A program made the translations under genes and the position numbers. Under the pieces are notes generated by a model. The model searched no databases, had not been told where the DNA came from, and saw nothing but the letters and a program-made list of their open reading frames with translations. A stretch of DNA of 14,937 nucleotides from an uncultured Caulobacteraceae bacterium (GTDB lineage: Bacteria > Pseudomonadota > Alphaproteobacteria > Caulobacterales > Caulobacteraceae), in contig CAMLRH010000031.1 of the NCBI GenBank assembly GCA_946482375.1, positions 1-14,937 of the forward strand. The letters run 5' to 3'. Shown piece by piece: positions 1 to 9,100 of this stretch. The number at the start of each line of letters is the position of its first letter. Positions within the stretch are counted from its first letter, which is position 1.

Positions 1-3000
1 ATTTCGCCTGGAGCGGCGCTGGCGCAAGGACCCGTCACCTACAATATCCCGGCCCAGGATCTCGGCACGGCGCTCACCCAGTTCGGTCAGCAGAGCGAGC
101 TGGAAATCGTCTTCTCCGCCGACCTGACGCGAAACCTGCGGGCGCGGCCGGTGAGTGGAGAAATGACCACCACCGAGGCGCTGTCGATGCTGCTGGCCGA
201 CAGCGGCCTCTCCTATCGCACCACCCCCGGCGGTTCTATCATCGTGGAGTCCGCCGCCGACCCCCAGTCCGGAAGCGCCGCGGGGGACGGCGCTGACGGT
301 ACGGTCGATACTCTGGTGGTGACCGCGCAGAAGCGCGAGGAAGACATCCAGGACGTGCCGATCGCGATCAGCGCGTTCTCGCAGGAAGACCTGACGCGTT
401 CTCAAGTCGCCGGTGGTCCGGACCTGATGACCCAGGTTCCGAACTTCACCTTCACCAAGACCAATTTCAGCGGTTACTCGATCCAGATCCGGGGCATCGG
501 CACGCAGGCGATTTCCGCCACCACGGACCCGGCCGTGGCGGTGGCCTTCAACAACACGCCGTTCATCCGTAACCGCTTCTTCGAGCAGGAGTTCTACGAC
601 CTCCAGCGCGTGGAAGTTCTGCGCGGACCGCAAGGCACCCTCTACGGCCGTAACGCCACCGCGGGCGTGGTCAACATCATCTCGCAAAAGCCCAGCTTCC
701 AGTATGAAGCCCGATTGTCCGGCGACGTCTCGAACTACAACTCGACGCGGCTGGAAGGGATGATCAACCTGCCGCTGTCGGCCAACGAAGACTTTGCACT
801 TCGCATCGCCGGCGCGTGGACCAAGCGCGACGGCTTCGTGAAGAACCGGCTGACCGGTGAACAGACCGATGGTCGCGACCTGTGGTCGACGCGGGTTTCT
901 CTGCGCGGGGAGCCGACGGACTGGCTCAGCATCAACGCGGTCTGGGAACATTTCGCGGAGAACGACGATCGCCTGCGGTCCGGCAAGCAGCTTTGCCGCG
1001 CCGACCCGGGTCCCACCGAGGTCGCCGGCATACCGGTCGAGCCGCTGGGCGGCGCCATCAACTTCAGCACCGCTTACTTCAGCCAGGGTTGCCTGCCGAC
1101 ATCGCTGTATTCGCCCGACGCGTTCCAGACGCCGAACGGATATGCGTTGCCTTACTATGGGCCGTTGCAGCAGCTCGGCTCGCCGGTCTTCCTCGATCTC
1201 AATCCCTATGCCAGTGAGGTCCAGTCGCGTGACCTTCGCGAGATCGAAACCCACCTCAAGCCGGTTTATGAGGCTTCGACCGACCTCGTTGAACTACAGG
1301 TCAACATCGAGTTGCCCGGCAACCTGTCGCTGTCGTCCGAGACCGGATACCTGCGCGACCGCGTTTTCTCGTTCCAGGACCTGAACCGGTTCGACACCAC
1401 GCCGGGCGTGTTCATGCCGGGCGGGCGCTACGAGCAGGGCCGCTTCGATGTCGTCGGGGAGGATGGCCTGTTTTGCGACCCGCAGTTGGGCTGCACGAGC
1501 CGGCTGGCGGCCGGCGATCTGTCGACGGCGAAGTCAAGGCAGTTCAGCCAGGAGTTCCGGCTCTCATCCAACTACGACGGACCGTTCAACTTCAACCTTG
1601 GCGCCAACTTCCTGCGCTACGACACCGAAGACAAATACTACGTCTTCATCAACACGCTGACGGCCTATGCGGCGATGCGCGAGCTGCAACAGCCGATGCC
1701 CATTCCGTGGACGCCGGGCGTCAGCGACAACCTGGATTGCATTTCCCGCGATTTCCACGGCGACACGCCGAGCGCGCCGAACAGGTTTTATTTTGTCGAG
1801 CGTTGCCAGTACGTCGATCCGAACAACATTCATAATCTCAACGACCAGGGTAGGAACTACTTTCTCAGCCGCAACCCCTATCATCTGCTTTCTTACGCAG
1901 CGTTCGGCGAAGCCTACTATCAGATCACGCCCGACCTTAAGATCACCGGCGGCCTGCGCTGGACCGTGGACAAGAAGCAGGCGCCGCAACTGCCGAGCTG
2001 GACGCTGGCCGGCGACAGTTACGGAACGGCCGTTCGCAAGGTCATCGAACTGGAGTGGGAGGAGCCGACTGGGCGCCTGGCCATCGACTGGAAGCCCGAC
2101 CTGGCGTTCACTGACGAGACCTTGGTCTATGGTTCCTATGTCCGCGGTTACAAGGCGGGCGGCGCCAATCCGCCGCCGGCGATGATCGTCCTGTCGCAAC
2201 AGGTCTGCAGCGTGGGTTGCGAGGGATCATTCCTCAACGACCTGATCCTCGACGCGTCGCTGACCCATCCGGAGAAGTTCGACGCCGAGTATGTCGACGC
2301 CTTCGAGCTGGGCACGAAGAACACCTTCTTCGACGGGCAGGTGACGGCCAACCTGGCGGCCTTCTACTATGATTACCGCGGCTACCAGATTAGCCAGATC
2401 GTCAACCGCTCGGCCGTGAACCTGAACTTCGACGCCGAAGTCTGGGGCGCCGAGCTGGAGGTCGATTGGCGGCCGCTCGAGAACCTCCGCCTTGGCTTCA
2501 AGGGCGGTTGGGAAAATACTCGGATGGCCGAGGGCTCCCAGGCCATAGACCTGATGGACCGGACGGCCGGCAAGGAAGGTTGGATTCTCGTCCGCCCGTT
2601 CCCGACGCTCACCGCCAACTGCGTCGCGCCGGAGTGGCTGCTCGGCTACGCCTTGATGCTGAACGTGTGCTCGGCTTACGAGACCGGCCTCGATCCCGTC
2701 ACCTACCTGCCGTACGTGCCTGATCCGGAGATGATGTATGAGCCTATCCTCGGGCTTCAGCCGCTGCCCGAGAATTTGCAGGGCTATCCCGGCTACGATC
2801 CGACCGACATGGCCAACGGCAATCGCGGCGAGGGCTTCCTGAAGGACTTGTCCGGCAACGAATTGCCCAACGCGCCTGACTTCACCGCAACCATCACCGC
2901 CGATTACACCGTGCCCTTGCCGCGCGACTGGCTGATGACGTTGCACACCGACCTATACTATCAGTCAGAGGCCTGGACGCGGATCTTCAACATCGACGGC

Positions 3001-4386
3001 TACGACAAGCTCAAGGCCTATTCCAACATCAACCTGGCCGCCATCTTTACCCAGGAGGACGCCGGCTGGACGGTGATGGCCTACGTCAAGAACGTCCTCG
3101 ACCGCGACAACATCACCGGCGCCTTCCTGTTCTCCGACGACGTCGGCCTGACCACAAACGTCTTCCTGAACGAGCCCAGGCTCTACGGGCTTCGCGTGAC
3201 CAAAAATTGGATGGGTGGCGGCGACTGGTGGGGCGGCCTGTTCCCCGATCACCAGGGTGGCGCGCCCTATCCGCTCACCGTCGAGGTCGGCGGCCAGAAC
3301 CAGCGCCGGGATGCCCCGCAGGAGGTCGATCTGCCCTTCGCGGGCTTGTTCCCCTCCATGAACAGCGACGGACTGCAGGACGACGACAATCTCAACTGGA
3401 ACGATGCCCGCGATCTGCGTCTGACCTATCAGCCCAGCGGTTCACCCTGGAGGGCGACCGCGGGCGTCCGCTACGGCCGGGCCGACAGCGGATATCGCAA
3501 GCTTCGTCAGGAGGAGGTCGGCGGCGAGGCGTCCTGCTCGAGCGTCACGGAAGATACGTATAACGACGCCTTCCCCGGCGTGAACTTCGGCGTCCTCGGC
3601 CGGCTGACCTGCGACCCGGACTACGGCCCGGTCACCATGTACATTCCAGGCTTTGGCGAGAAGTATTTCGAGAACAAGTACGATGCGGACAACCTGCTCG
3701 CGCCGGTCAACCGTTTCGGCTCTTCGGGCCAACGCCACGAGGAACACCTGATCGTCGATTTCGAGATCGGCAAGGACGTCGGCCTGGGCTTCCTCGGCGA
3801 GGGCCAGTCCACGATCGGCGCCGGGATTCGCTATGCGGAGTTCGAGTCTTCCGCCAGCGGCGACCTGCGCGGCGTGCCCAACCTCCATATCCCGGACGGC
3901 TGGAACAAGTACAACACCACCTTCGACCAGTACATGTCGTCCTTCGAGACCGAACGGGAGTTCAGCGGCGCCGGGCCGATGCTCTCGTGGGCGGCCAGCC
4001 AGAGCATCCTGGGCAATGCACAGAGCGGCGCGGTCAAGGTCGACTGGCGGGTTTCCGGCGGCGTCCTGTTCGGCACGCAGAAGACGACCGTCGACGCTGA
4101 GCAGGGCAGCGCTTATGGCGCCACGACCCAGTTCTTCTTCGACTACGACGCCATTGAGACGCCCGAACTGACGCCGACCACGCTTTCGCGCAGCAAGTCC
4201 GTCACGGTCCCGCTCGTCGACTTGTCGCTGGGCCTCTCCTACGAGATCCAGCGCTTCAAGATCGGCGCCGGATATCGCTGGGAACGCTATTTCGACGTGC
4301 TGGACGCGGGCTTCGCCGAGCACCAGTCCCACGACCGCACCATCGACGGGCCCTACTTCAAACTGTCCGTCGGGTTCGGCGGATAG
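1..4386 (+). CDS. TonB-dependent receptor with STN domain, fused to a second C-terminal outer-membrane barrel (5' partial)
   Basis: This is an outer-membrane active transporter that also carries a signalling domain. The frame is open from base 1 and stops at TAG 4384, giving 1461 residues. The first residues end in a signal-peptide tail (ALA|Q), so only the start and about 20 residues are missing upstream; the in-frame GTG at 151 lies inside the STN domain and is not the start. Order (window residues): STN domain about 10-80; linker PQSGSAAGDGA 88-98; TonB box VDTLVVTAQ about 102-110; plug about 115-225 with VEVLRGPQGTLYGRNAT; 22-strand-type barrel to W1070, with GYKAGGANPP and EYVDAFELGTKN signatures. 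The barrel ends in LYGLRVTKNW, where paralogues stop. Here the frame continues for 391 residues of another barrel (separate entry). Predicted loops carry paired cysteines, including a CSVGC pair near 2206-2220 absent from the other two receptors. The ligand is unknown. An upstream sigma/fecR pair is expected outside the window. Confidence 0.95.
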   Translation: MSPGAALAQGPVTYNIPAQDLGTALTQFGQQSELEIVFSADLTRNLRARPVSGEMTTTEALSMLLADSGLSYRTTPGGSIIVESAADPQSGSAAGDGADGTVDTLVVTAQKREEDIQDVPIAISAFSQEDLTRSQVAGGPDLMTQVPNFTFTKTNFSGYSIQIRGIGTQAISATTDPAVAVAFNNTPFIRNRFFEQEFYDLQRVEVLRGPQGTLYGRNATAGVVNIISQKPSFQYEARLSGDVSNYNSTRLEGMINLPLSANEDFALRIAGAWTKRDGFVKNRLTGEQTDGRDLWSTRVSLRGEPTDWLSINAVWEHFAENDDRLRSGKQLCRADPGPTEVAGIPVEPLGGAINFSTAYFSQGCLPTSLYSPDAFQTPNGYALPYYGPLQQLGSPVFLDLNPYASEVQSRDLREIETHLKPVYEASTDLVELQVNIELPGNLSLSSETGYLRDRVFSFQDLNRFDTTPGVFMPGGRYEQGRFDVVGEDGLFCDPQLGCTSRLAAGDLSTAKSRQFSQEFRLSSNYDGPFNFNLGANFLRYDTEDKYYVFINTLTAYAAMRELQQPMPIPWTPGVSDNLDCISRDFHGDTPSAPNRFYFVERCQYVDPNNIHNLNDQGRNYFLSRNPYHLLSYAAFGEAYYQITPDLKITGGLRWTVDKKQAPQLPSWTLAGDSYGTAVRKVIELEWEEPTGRLAIDWKPDLAFTDETLVYGSYVRGYKAGGANPPPAMIVLSQQVCSVGCEGSFLNDLILDASLTHPEKFDAEYVDAFELGTKNTFFDGQVTANLAAFYYDYRGYQISQIVNRSAVNLNFDAEVWGAELEVDWRPLENLRLGFKGGWENTRMAEGSQAIDLMDRTAGKEGWILVRPFPTLTANCVAPEWLLGYALMLNVCSAYETGLDPVTYLPYVPDPEMMYEPILGLQPLPENLQGYPGYDPTDMANGNRGEGFLKDLSGNELPNAPDFTATITADYTVPLPRDWLMTLHTDLYYQSEAWTRIFNIDGYDKLKAYSNINLAAIFTQEDAGWTVMAYVKNVLDRDNITGAFLFSDDVGLTTNVFLNEPRLYGLRVTKNWMGGGDWWGGLFPDHQGGAPYPLTVEVGGQNQRRDAPQEVDLPFAGLFPSMNSDGLQDDDNLNWNDARDLRLTYQPSGSPWRATAGVRYGRADSGYRKLRQEEVGGEASCSSVTEDTYNDAFPGVNFGVLGRLTCDPDYGPVTMYIPGFGEKYFENKYDADNLLAPVNRFGSSGQRHEEHLIVDFEIGKDVGLGFLGEGQSTIGAGIRYAEFESSASGDLRGVPNLHIPDGWNKYNTTFDQYMSSFETEREFSGAGPMLSWAASQSILGNAQSGAVKVDWRVSGGVLFGTQKTTVDAEQGSAYGATTQFFFDYDAIETPELTPTTLSRSKSVTVPLVDLSLGLSYEIQRFKIGAGYRWERYFDVLDAGFAEHQSHDRTIDGPYFKLSVGFGG
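261..296 (+). repeat. 36-bp repeat, copy 1 (STN-to-TonB-box linker)
   Basis: This 36-bp stretch, from the run CCCCC to GCTGA, is identical at every base to 6465-6500 and 12068-12103. In frame it encodes PQSGSAAGDGA just before the TonB box. It contains the inverted repeat AGCGCC (274-279) / GGCGCT (289-294), and CCCCC (261-265) can pair with GGGGG (282-286). Eleven third-codon positions are unchanged among copies although the flanking homologous codons differ silently. Confidence 0.85.
3211..4383 (+). other. C-terminal second beta-barrel domain of TBDR 1 (porin-like)
   Basis: This stretch encodes about 391 residues after the normal receptor end (W1070). It alternates polar and hydrophobic residues in strand-like runs such as WRATAGVRYGRADS, HLIVDFEIGKDVGLGFLG, STIGAGIRYAEF, AVKVDWRVSGGVLFGTQK and VDLSLGLSYEIQRFKIGAGYR, and ends KLSVGFGG. 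From memory, these runs resemble a family of stand-alone alphaproteobacterial outer-membrane barrel proteins related to Legionella Lpg1974-type major outer membrane proteins. In that family HxIVDFExGKDVGLG, GVRxAxF, SRSxxVP and GPxxxxSVGxGG recur. That assignment is recall, not a search result. An ATG lies exactly at 3211 but has no Shine-Dalgarno sequence in front of it, so separate translation is unlikely. No stop, frameshift or linker repeat is seen at the junction. Confidence 0.7.
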
Positions 4387-4425
4387 CGGTCCGGCGCTCA
4401 GGTCCCCTCTGAACCGGAAACCTCT

Positions 4426-4460
4426 GAGGCGGCGGCCACAACCGCCGCCTCACTTTTTTT
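4426..4460 (+). terminator. Rho-independent terminator after TBDR 1
   Basis: There is a perfect 10-bp stem, GAGGCGGCGG (4426-4435) with CCGCCGCCTC (4442-4451), around the 6-nt loop CCACAA, followed by AC and seven T (4454-4460). It lies 39 nt after the TBDR 1 stop and upstream of the sigma 1 promoter, so it separates the two transcription units. The block 4401-4435 aligns without gaps to 9493-9527, upstream of and into the TBDR 2 terminator (29 of 35 bases identical). Confidence 0.93.
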
Positions 4461-4470
4461 GCGCCCACCC

Positions 4471-4499
4471 GGGGGGTAAATCGGCGCTGGCCTGCTCTT
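4471..4499 (+). promoter_or_regulatory. Predicted ECF-sigma promoter of the sigma1-fecR1 operon
   Basis: The site is GGGGGGTAAATC (4471-4482), 11 nt, then GCTCTT (4494-4499). The same two boxes with the same 11-nt gap occur at 6081-6109 in front of TBDR 2. I read the first as -35 and the second as -10 of a FecI-type promoter. A start about 6-9 nt downstream leaves a leader of roughly 30 nt before ATG 4537. The T-tract of the preceding terminator lies just upstream. Because the pair flanks the sigma 1 operon and its receptor, autoregulation by sigma 1 is the simplest reading. Confidence 0.7.
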
Positions 4500-4536
4500 A
4501 ACTGCGAGCGCACTCTCTGTGGCGCTTGGAGTGAGC

Positions 4537-5070
4537 ATGGCCGGCGCCCCGAACAGACCCGCATCCGAGACCGCCCGGCGCGAGGCGGAGCTGTGCGCGT
4601 GGGCGGAGGAATACGGCCCGGCGCTGCGCCGCTATTTCGAGAAGCGCGCGGGCCTGGCCGACGCCGACGACCTGGTGCAGGAAGTCTTCCTGGCCATGCA
4701 CACGCGCACGGCCGCGGACTCGGTGGAGAACGTCAAGGGCTACCTGTTCCGCGTGGCGGCCAATGTGCTGTCGCGGAGCTTGGGGCAGGCGCGGCCAAGC
4801 CACGTGCTCTACGGCGCGCTCGGCCGAATATCCGACGCCGACGAACTCACCGCCGAGCGCGTCGTCATGGGCCGCGAGGCGCTGGAGCGGGTGGTCGCCG
4901 CGCTCGAGGGGCTGCCCGCCCGCACCGCCCAGGCCTTCCTGCTGCACCGCTTCGAGGAGCCGACCTACGCCGCCGTCGCCAAGCGGCTGGGCATTTCGCC
5001 CAAGCGCGCCGAGAAGCTGATCGGCCAGGCGCTGAAGCGCGTCCACGCCGTCGCGGAGGGCCGCCCATGA
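4537..5070 (+). CDS. FecI-like ECF RNA polymerase sigma factor 1
   Basis: This 177-residue protein directs RNA polymerase to the receptor-cassette promoters. The sigma-70 region 2 part covers about 24-85, with the DADDLVQEVFLAM segment (42-54) and GYLFRVAANVLSR (68-80). Region 4 covers about 118-172, with the helix-turn-helix TYAAVAKRLGISPKRAEKL (143-161). I chose ATG 4537 because GGAG (4528-4531) sits 5 nt upstream; GTG codons at 4519 and 4531 are in frame but fall too close to the predicted transcription start or inside the ribosome site. The stop TGA overlaps the fecR1 ATG (ATGA, 5067-5070), which suggests translational coupling. Length and domain order match FecI-type sigma factors and its paralogue at 10091 (also 177 residues). 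The recognition helix differs from that paralogue (KRAEKLIG against RTVEKLIS), in keeping with the different promoter motif. Confidence 0.93.
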   Translation: MAGAPNRPASETARREAELCAWAEEYGPALRRYFEKRAGLADADDLVQEVFLAMHTRTAADSVENVKGYLFRVAANVLSRSLGQARPSHVLYGALGRISDADELTAERVVMGREALERVVAALEGLPARTAQAFLLHRFEEPTYAAVAKRLGISPKRAEKLIGQALKRVHAVAEGRP

Positions 5071-6089
5071 GCCGCCCCGACACCATGCCCGAGAGCATCG
5101 ACGACATCGCCGTCCGCTGGTTCACGCGCAGCCAGGCGGCCGACTTCACCGCGCGGGAGGCGGGCGAGCTGGAGGCCTGGCTCGACGCCGATCCGGCCAA
5201 CCGCGCCGCCTTCGACGCCGTCGGCTTCAGCTGGCAGGGCATCGAACCCCTGCGCGCCGATCCACGCATCCAGCGGATGATGCGGGCGAAGCCGCGCCGC
5301 TGGCTGCCGCAAGCCATCGCCGCCTGCCTGGCCGTCGCGGTGCTGGGAGGAGGGGGCGTCGCCGGCCGGTACTGGTGGCCGCAGCCGACGCTCTCGACGC
5401 AGCAGTTCAGCACCGGTCTGGGCGAGAAGGCGACCGTCACCCTGCCGGATGGCTCCATCGTCACGCTGTCCACCGACACCCTCGTCCGCACGAAGAAGGA
5501 CGACGGCAAACGGCTGGTCTACCTCGAACGCGGCCAGGCCTACTTCAAGGTCGCCAAGGACCGGCAGCACCCGTTCGTCGTCTCCGCCGCCGGGCGCACG
5601 GTGACCGCGCTCGGCACCGCCTTCGAGGTGCGCGTCGACAACGGCTTCAAGGTCACCCTCGTCGAGGGCAAGGTGAAGGTCGACGCCCCGCTCGCGCCCG
5701 CCGTGCCGGTAATGGGCCCTCTGGCCCCCCGCCCGCAGGTGCAGGAGACCGTGATGGTCGCCGGCACCCAGCTGGTGGCGCTCGGCGATAGCTGGAGCGT
5801 CCAGCCCGCCGATGTCGGCCGCGCCACGGCCTGGACGCGCGGCCAGCTGGTCTTCGTCGACGAGCCGCTGGCCAGTGTGGCGGCCGAGATGAACCGCTTC
5901 TCCGACCGCAAGATCGAGGTCGACGCGGTGGCGGGGCGCAGGAAGATCAGCGGAACCTTCAAGCCGGGCGACGTGGCGACCTTCGTGGCCGCCGTGCGCG
6001 ATTACGGTCTGGTCGACGTCGCGTCCGAAAACGCCGGCGAAGTCCGCCTCTCGGCGGTCGAAAAAATCAGCCCCGGCACCGGGGGGTAA
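5067..6089 (+). CDS. FecR-family anti-sigma factor / periplasmic signal transducer 1
   Basis: This 340-residue inner-membrane regulator passes the receptor signal to sigma 1. The N-terminal cytoplasmic anti-sigma domain (about 1-75) has AVRWFTRSQAADFTAREAGE and EAWLDADPANRAAFD. One transmembrane segment lies at about 80-100, after RAKPRRW. The periplasmic FecR domain spans about 113-207 (LPDGS, ERGQAYFKVAKD, HPFVV). A C-terminal DUF4974/STN-like domain spans about 258-333 (DEPLASVAAEMNRFSDRKI, ISGTFKPGD). ALGTAF at 181-186 contains the Gly-Thr pair (183-184) at the place where FecR-family proteins such as Pseudomonas FoxR are known to self-cleave; cleavage here is inferred. The start is the ATG overlapping the sigma stop. 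The reading frame is open further upstream, but that part is a shadow of the sigma gene. The stop codon TAA 6087-6089 lies inside the -35 box of the TBDR 2 promoter. Confidence 0.93.
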   Translation: MSRPDTMPESIDDIAVRWFTRSQAADFTAREAGELEAWLDADPANRAAFDAVGFSWQGIEPLRADPRIQRMMRAKPRRWLPQAIAACLAVAVLGGGGVAGRYWWPQPTLSTQQFSTGLGEKATVTLPDGSIVTLSTDTLVRTKKDDGKRLVYLERGQAYFKVAKDRQHPFVVSAAGRTVTALGTAFEVRVDNGFKVTLVEGKVKVDAPLAPAVPVMGPLAPRPQVQETVMVAGTQLVALGDSWSVQPADVGRATAWTRGQLVFVDEPLASVAAEMNRFSDRKIEVDAVAGRRKISGTFKPGDVATFVAAVRDYGLVDVASENAGEVRLSAVEKISPGTGG

Positions 6090-6109
6090 ATCCGGCGAAC
6101 ACCGCTCTT
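6081..6109 (+). promoter_or_regulatory. Predicted ECF-sigma promoter of TBDR 2
   Basis: GGGGGGTAAATC (6081-6092), 11 nt, GCTCTT (6104-6109) matches the site before sigma 1 in both boxes and spacing. The -35 box includes the fecR1 stop TAA (6087-6089). An A-tract (6061-6066) lies upstream. The leader to ATG 6151 contains a small hairpin, GCGGA-CCAA-TCCGC (6118-6131), and the Shine-Dalgarno run GGGGGAAG (6141-6148). The receptor can thus be transcribed on its own as well as by readthrough from fecR1, with no terminator between them. Confidence 0.7.
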
Positions 6110-6150
6110 GGGGTCAGGCGGACCAATCCGCAGACCACAGGGGGGAAGAA

Positions 6151-9100
6151 ATGCTTGGGGGAAATAAATTGGGCGTGCGGCTCATGAGCGGAACGGCGCT
6201 GGCCCTGCTGATGCTGGGAAGCGCCGCCGCGGCCGAGCCCGTGAAATTCGACATCGCGCCGCAATCGCTGACCGCCGCGCTCAATGAATTCGGCGTGCAA
6301 AGCAACCAGGCCGTCCTCTTCACCACCGACCTGACCGGCGCAAAGGTGACACAAGGCGTCTCCCGCGAAGCCGAACCGGAAATCGCGCTCGCCCAGATGC
6401 TCGACGGCACGGGCCTAGCGTACCGCCGCAGCGGCGAAGCCTTCCTCATCGTGAGGGCCGACACCCCCCAGTCCGGAAGCGCCGCGGGGGACGGCGCTGA
6501 GGTCGAGGCGCTGATCGTCACCGCGCAGAAGCGGGAAGAGGATATCCAGGATGTGCCGATCGCCATTTCCGCGTTCAGCCAGCGGGACCTGGAAGCCCAG
6601 AAGATCGAGGGCGGCCCCGACATCATGCGCGCGGTGCCGAACCTGACCTTCTCGAAGTCGAACTTCACCAGCTACAACATCTCGATTCGTGGCATCGGGA
6701 CGAAGGCGGTTTCGGCCACGACCGATCCGGGCGTGGCGGTCAGCTTCAACAACGTCGGCATGATCGCCAACCGTTTCTTCGAGCAGGAATTCTTCGACAT
6801 GGAGCGGGTGGAGGTGCTGCGCGGGCCGCAGGGCACCCTCTATGGCCGCAACGCCACGGGCGGCGTCGTGAACCTGATCACGGCCAAGCCGAAGCTCGGG
6901 GGCTTCGAGGGCAGCATAAAGGGCGAGGTCGGCAACTACGACAGCATTCGCCTCGTCGGCATGGTCAACGTGCCGCTGGTGAACGACGTGTTCGGCATCC
7001 GCATCGCCGGGTCGATGACCCAGCGTGATGGTTACGACTACAATGCGATCACGAAGAACCCGATCAATGGCCGCGAGCTATGGTCGCTACGCACGACCGT
7101 CGCCTTCGAGCCGACGCCGTGGTTCCGAGGCAACCTGATCTGGGAGCGGTTCGAGGAGGACGACAATCGCTCGCGCACGGGCAAGCAGCTGTGCCATCGC
7201 GACGAAGGCCTCGAAATGATCGGTTCGACGCCCGTGCGCGTCGAGAATCCGCCGGATTTCGCCGCCAACATTCAGGGCATTCGCAACGGCCTGTTCAGCA
7301 CCGGGTGCAAGCCTGGCGGCCTCTATGACGACAATGCCTTCGGAACGCCCAACGGCCTTGCGCTGAACGCAGTTGGCGGTCTGGCATTCCTTTCGGATTT
7401 CTTTAGCGCCATCACAGTGAATACGCCTACAGGCAGAACGCGGTTCTTCTTTATCGACCCGAACGCCGATCCCTATGGCGGGACGATGCAATCGCGCAAC
7501 CTGCGTGAGATCAGTTCGATCCGCGATCCGCGATATCGCGCGAACTCCGACATCGTCTCGCTCAATCTCGACTTCGATCTTTCGGATACGCTGACGCTTT
7601 CGTCGCAAACCGCCTACAGCCGGAACGAAGTCTATTCGTTTCAAGACTATAACCGTTTCAACACGGTCCCCATCATCAACGATACGTCGAACACATTCCT
7701 CAATCAGTCGAACACGCCTAGCGAGTATCGCGACTTCGCGCCCGGCGGCGTGTTTTGCGACCCGCAAATCGGATGTTCCGACACCCTCGCCATCTTCGAC
7801 ATTTCATCGGGCGAAGCGGAGCAATTTTCACAGGAAGTCCGGCTGCAGTCGGATATGGACGGCCCGTTCAACTTCAGCGTCGGTGGAAACTACACCAGGT
7901 ACGAGGTCGTCGACGAGTACTACGTGATGAGCAACCTCTTCACGATCATCTCGGCCATCCAGCCCTTCAACAGAACCGGCAACCTGACTCATTGCATGGA
8001 TGAAGGCTTCTTCGGTTTCACGTTGCCCGAACCCATTCCGATCGAGGATGGCACCTTCTGCCCCTACATTGACCCCAATCCGGTCGAAAGCATCAACGGC
8101 GAAGGGCACAACTACTTCCGCAGTTCCAACCCGTACGATTTGACCAGCTGGGCGTTGTTCGGCGAGACCTACTATAACATCAACGACGACCTGAAGCTGA
8201 CGGTCGGCCTTCGCTATACGCGGGACAAGAAGGACTTCACTGTCATCCCAAGCCAGCTTCTGCTTGCGCCGAACCTTGGCGCCGGCGGCTTCGTAAACAA
8301 AGGACACCCCGCGACGGGGGAGATCAGGCAGAAATGGGGTGAATTCACCGGTCGCATCGGTCTGGACTGGAAGCCTGACCTGAGCCTCACCGACGACAGT
8401 CTGATCTACGCCTTCTTCAGCCGCGGCTACAAGGCCGGGGGGGCCAATCCGCCCACGCCGGGTTACGCCACGGGTGATCAGCTCGTCGAATACGGAGTTC
8501 TTACGGCGGAGGAAGTTGAGCTCTACGAGGCGTTCGGCTTCTTGCCGATTCTCAAGTTGCCCGCCGTCAACTACGCCCCCACCTTCGAGCCGGAATTCGT
8601 CAACGCGTTCGAAGTCGGCGCCAAGAACACCCTGATGGGCGGAGCCCTGACGCTCAACCTGGGCGCCTTCTACTACGACTATACCGGCTACCAGGTTTCG
8701 CAGATCAGGGACCGCACCGCGGTCAATGAGAACTTCGATGCCGAGGTTTGGGGCGCCGAGCTTACCGCGTTGTTCGCGCCGACAGATAATCTGCGGTTCA
8801 ATGCGAATCTCGGTTATCTCGACTCCCGGATCAAGGACGGCGAAGTCTCGATCGACCCGATGAACCGGACGGCTGGAAACCCGAACTTCGTCGTCACCAA
8901 GCCGTGGCTCCAGCTCCCGTCAAACTGTGTGGTGCCCGTTCACGTCGCGGAGGCCTTTCTGCAGTCGGGTCCGGCCTTCGCCAACTACTGGGGCATGTGC
9001 GGCGGATTGAGGGGCGGACTGGGTAGCGGCGCCCTCCCCGACACCGAACTCGGCGGCTTCTACGATCCGGCCAACTACCCCGAGATCAACGACGGCGCCG

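Noticed and set aside
151..153. GTG 151 as start of TBDR 1
   Set aside because: The frame is open to base 1 and encodes a signal-peptide end and the first half of an STN domain upstream of it.
3442..4332. Long open frame of 296 codons on the minus strand opposite the TBDR 1 extension
   Set aside because: It lies opposite a strong coding frame, has no ribosome site and reads as low-complexity Arg/Ala/Gly/Val-rich sequence typical of antisense frames in high-G+C genes.
4441..4480. G/C runs near 4440-4480 and 9551-9566 as possible G-quadruplex or origin elements
   Set aside because: They are accounted for by the terminator stem, the -35 box and a simple C-run; no iteron or DnaA-box pattern is seen.
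4593..5066. N-terminal extension of FecR 1 in the open frame overlapping sigma 1
   Set aside because: The translation is Arg/Gly/Ala-rich nonsense in a shifted frame over the sigma gene; the family start matches ATG 5067.
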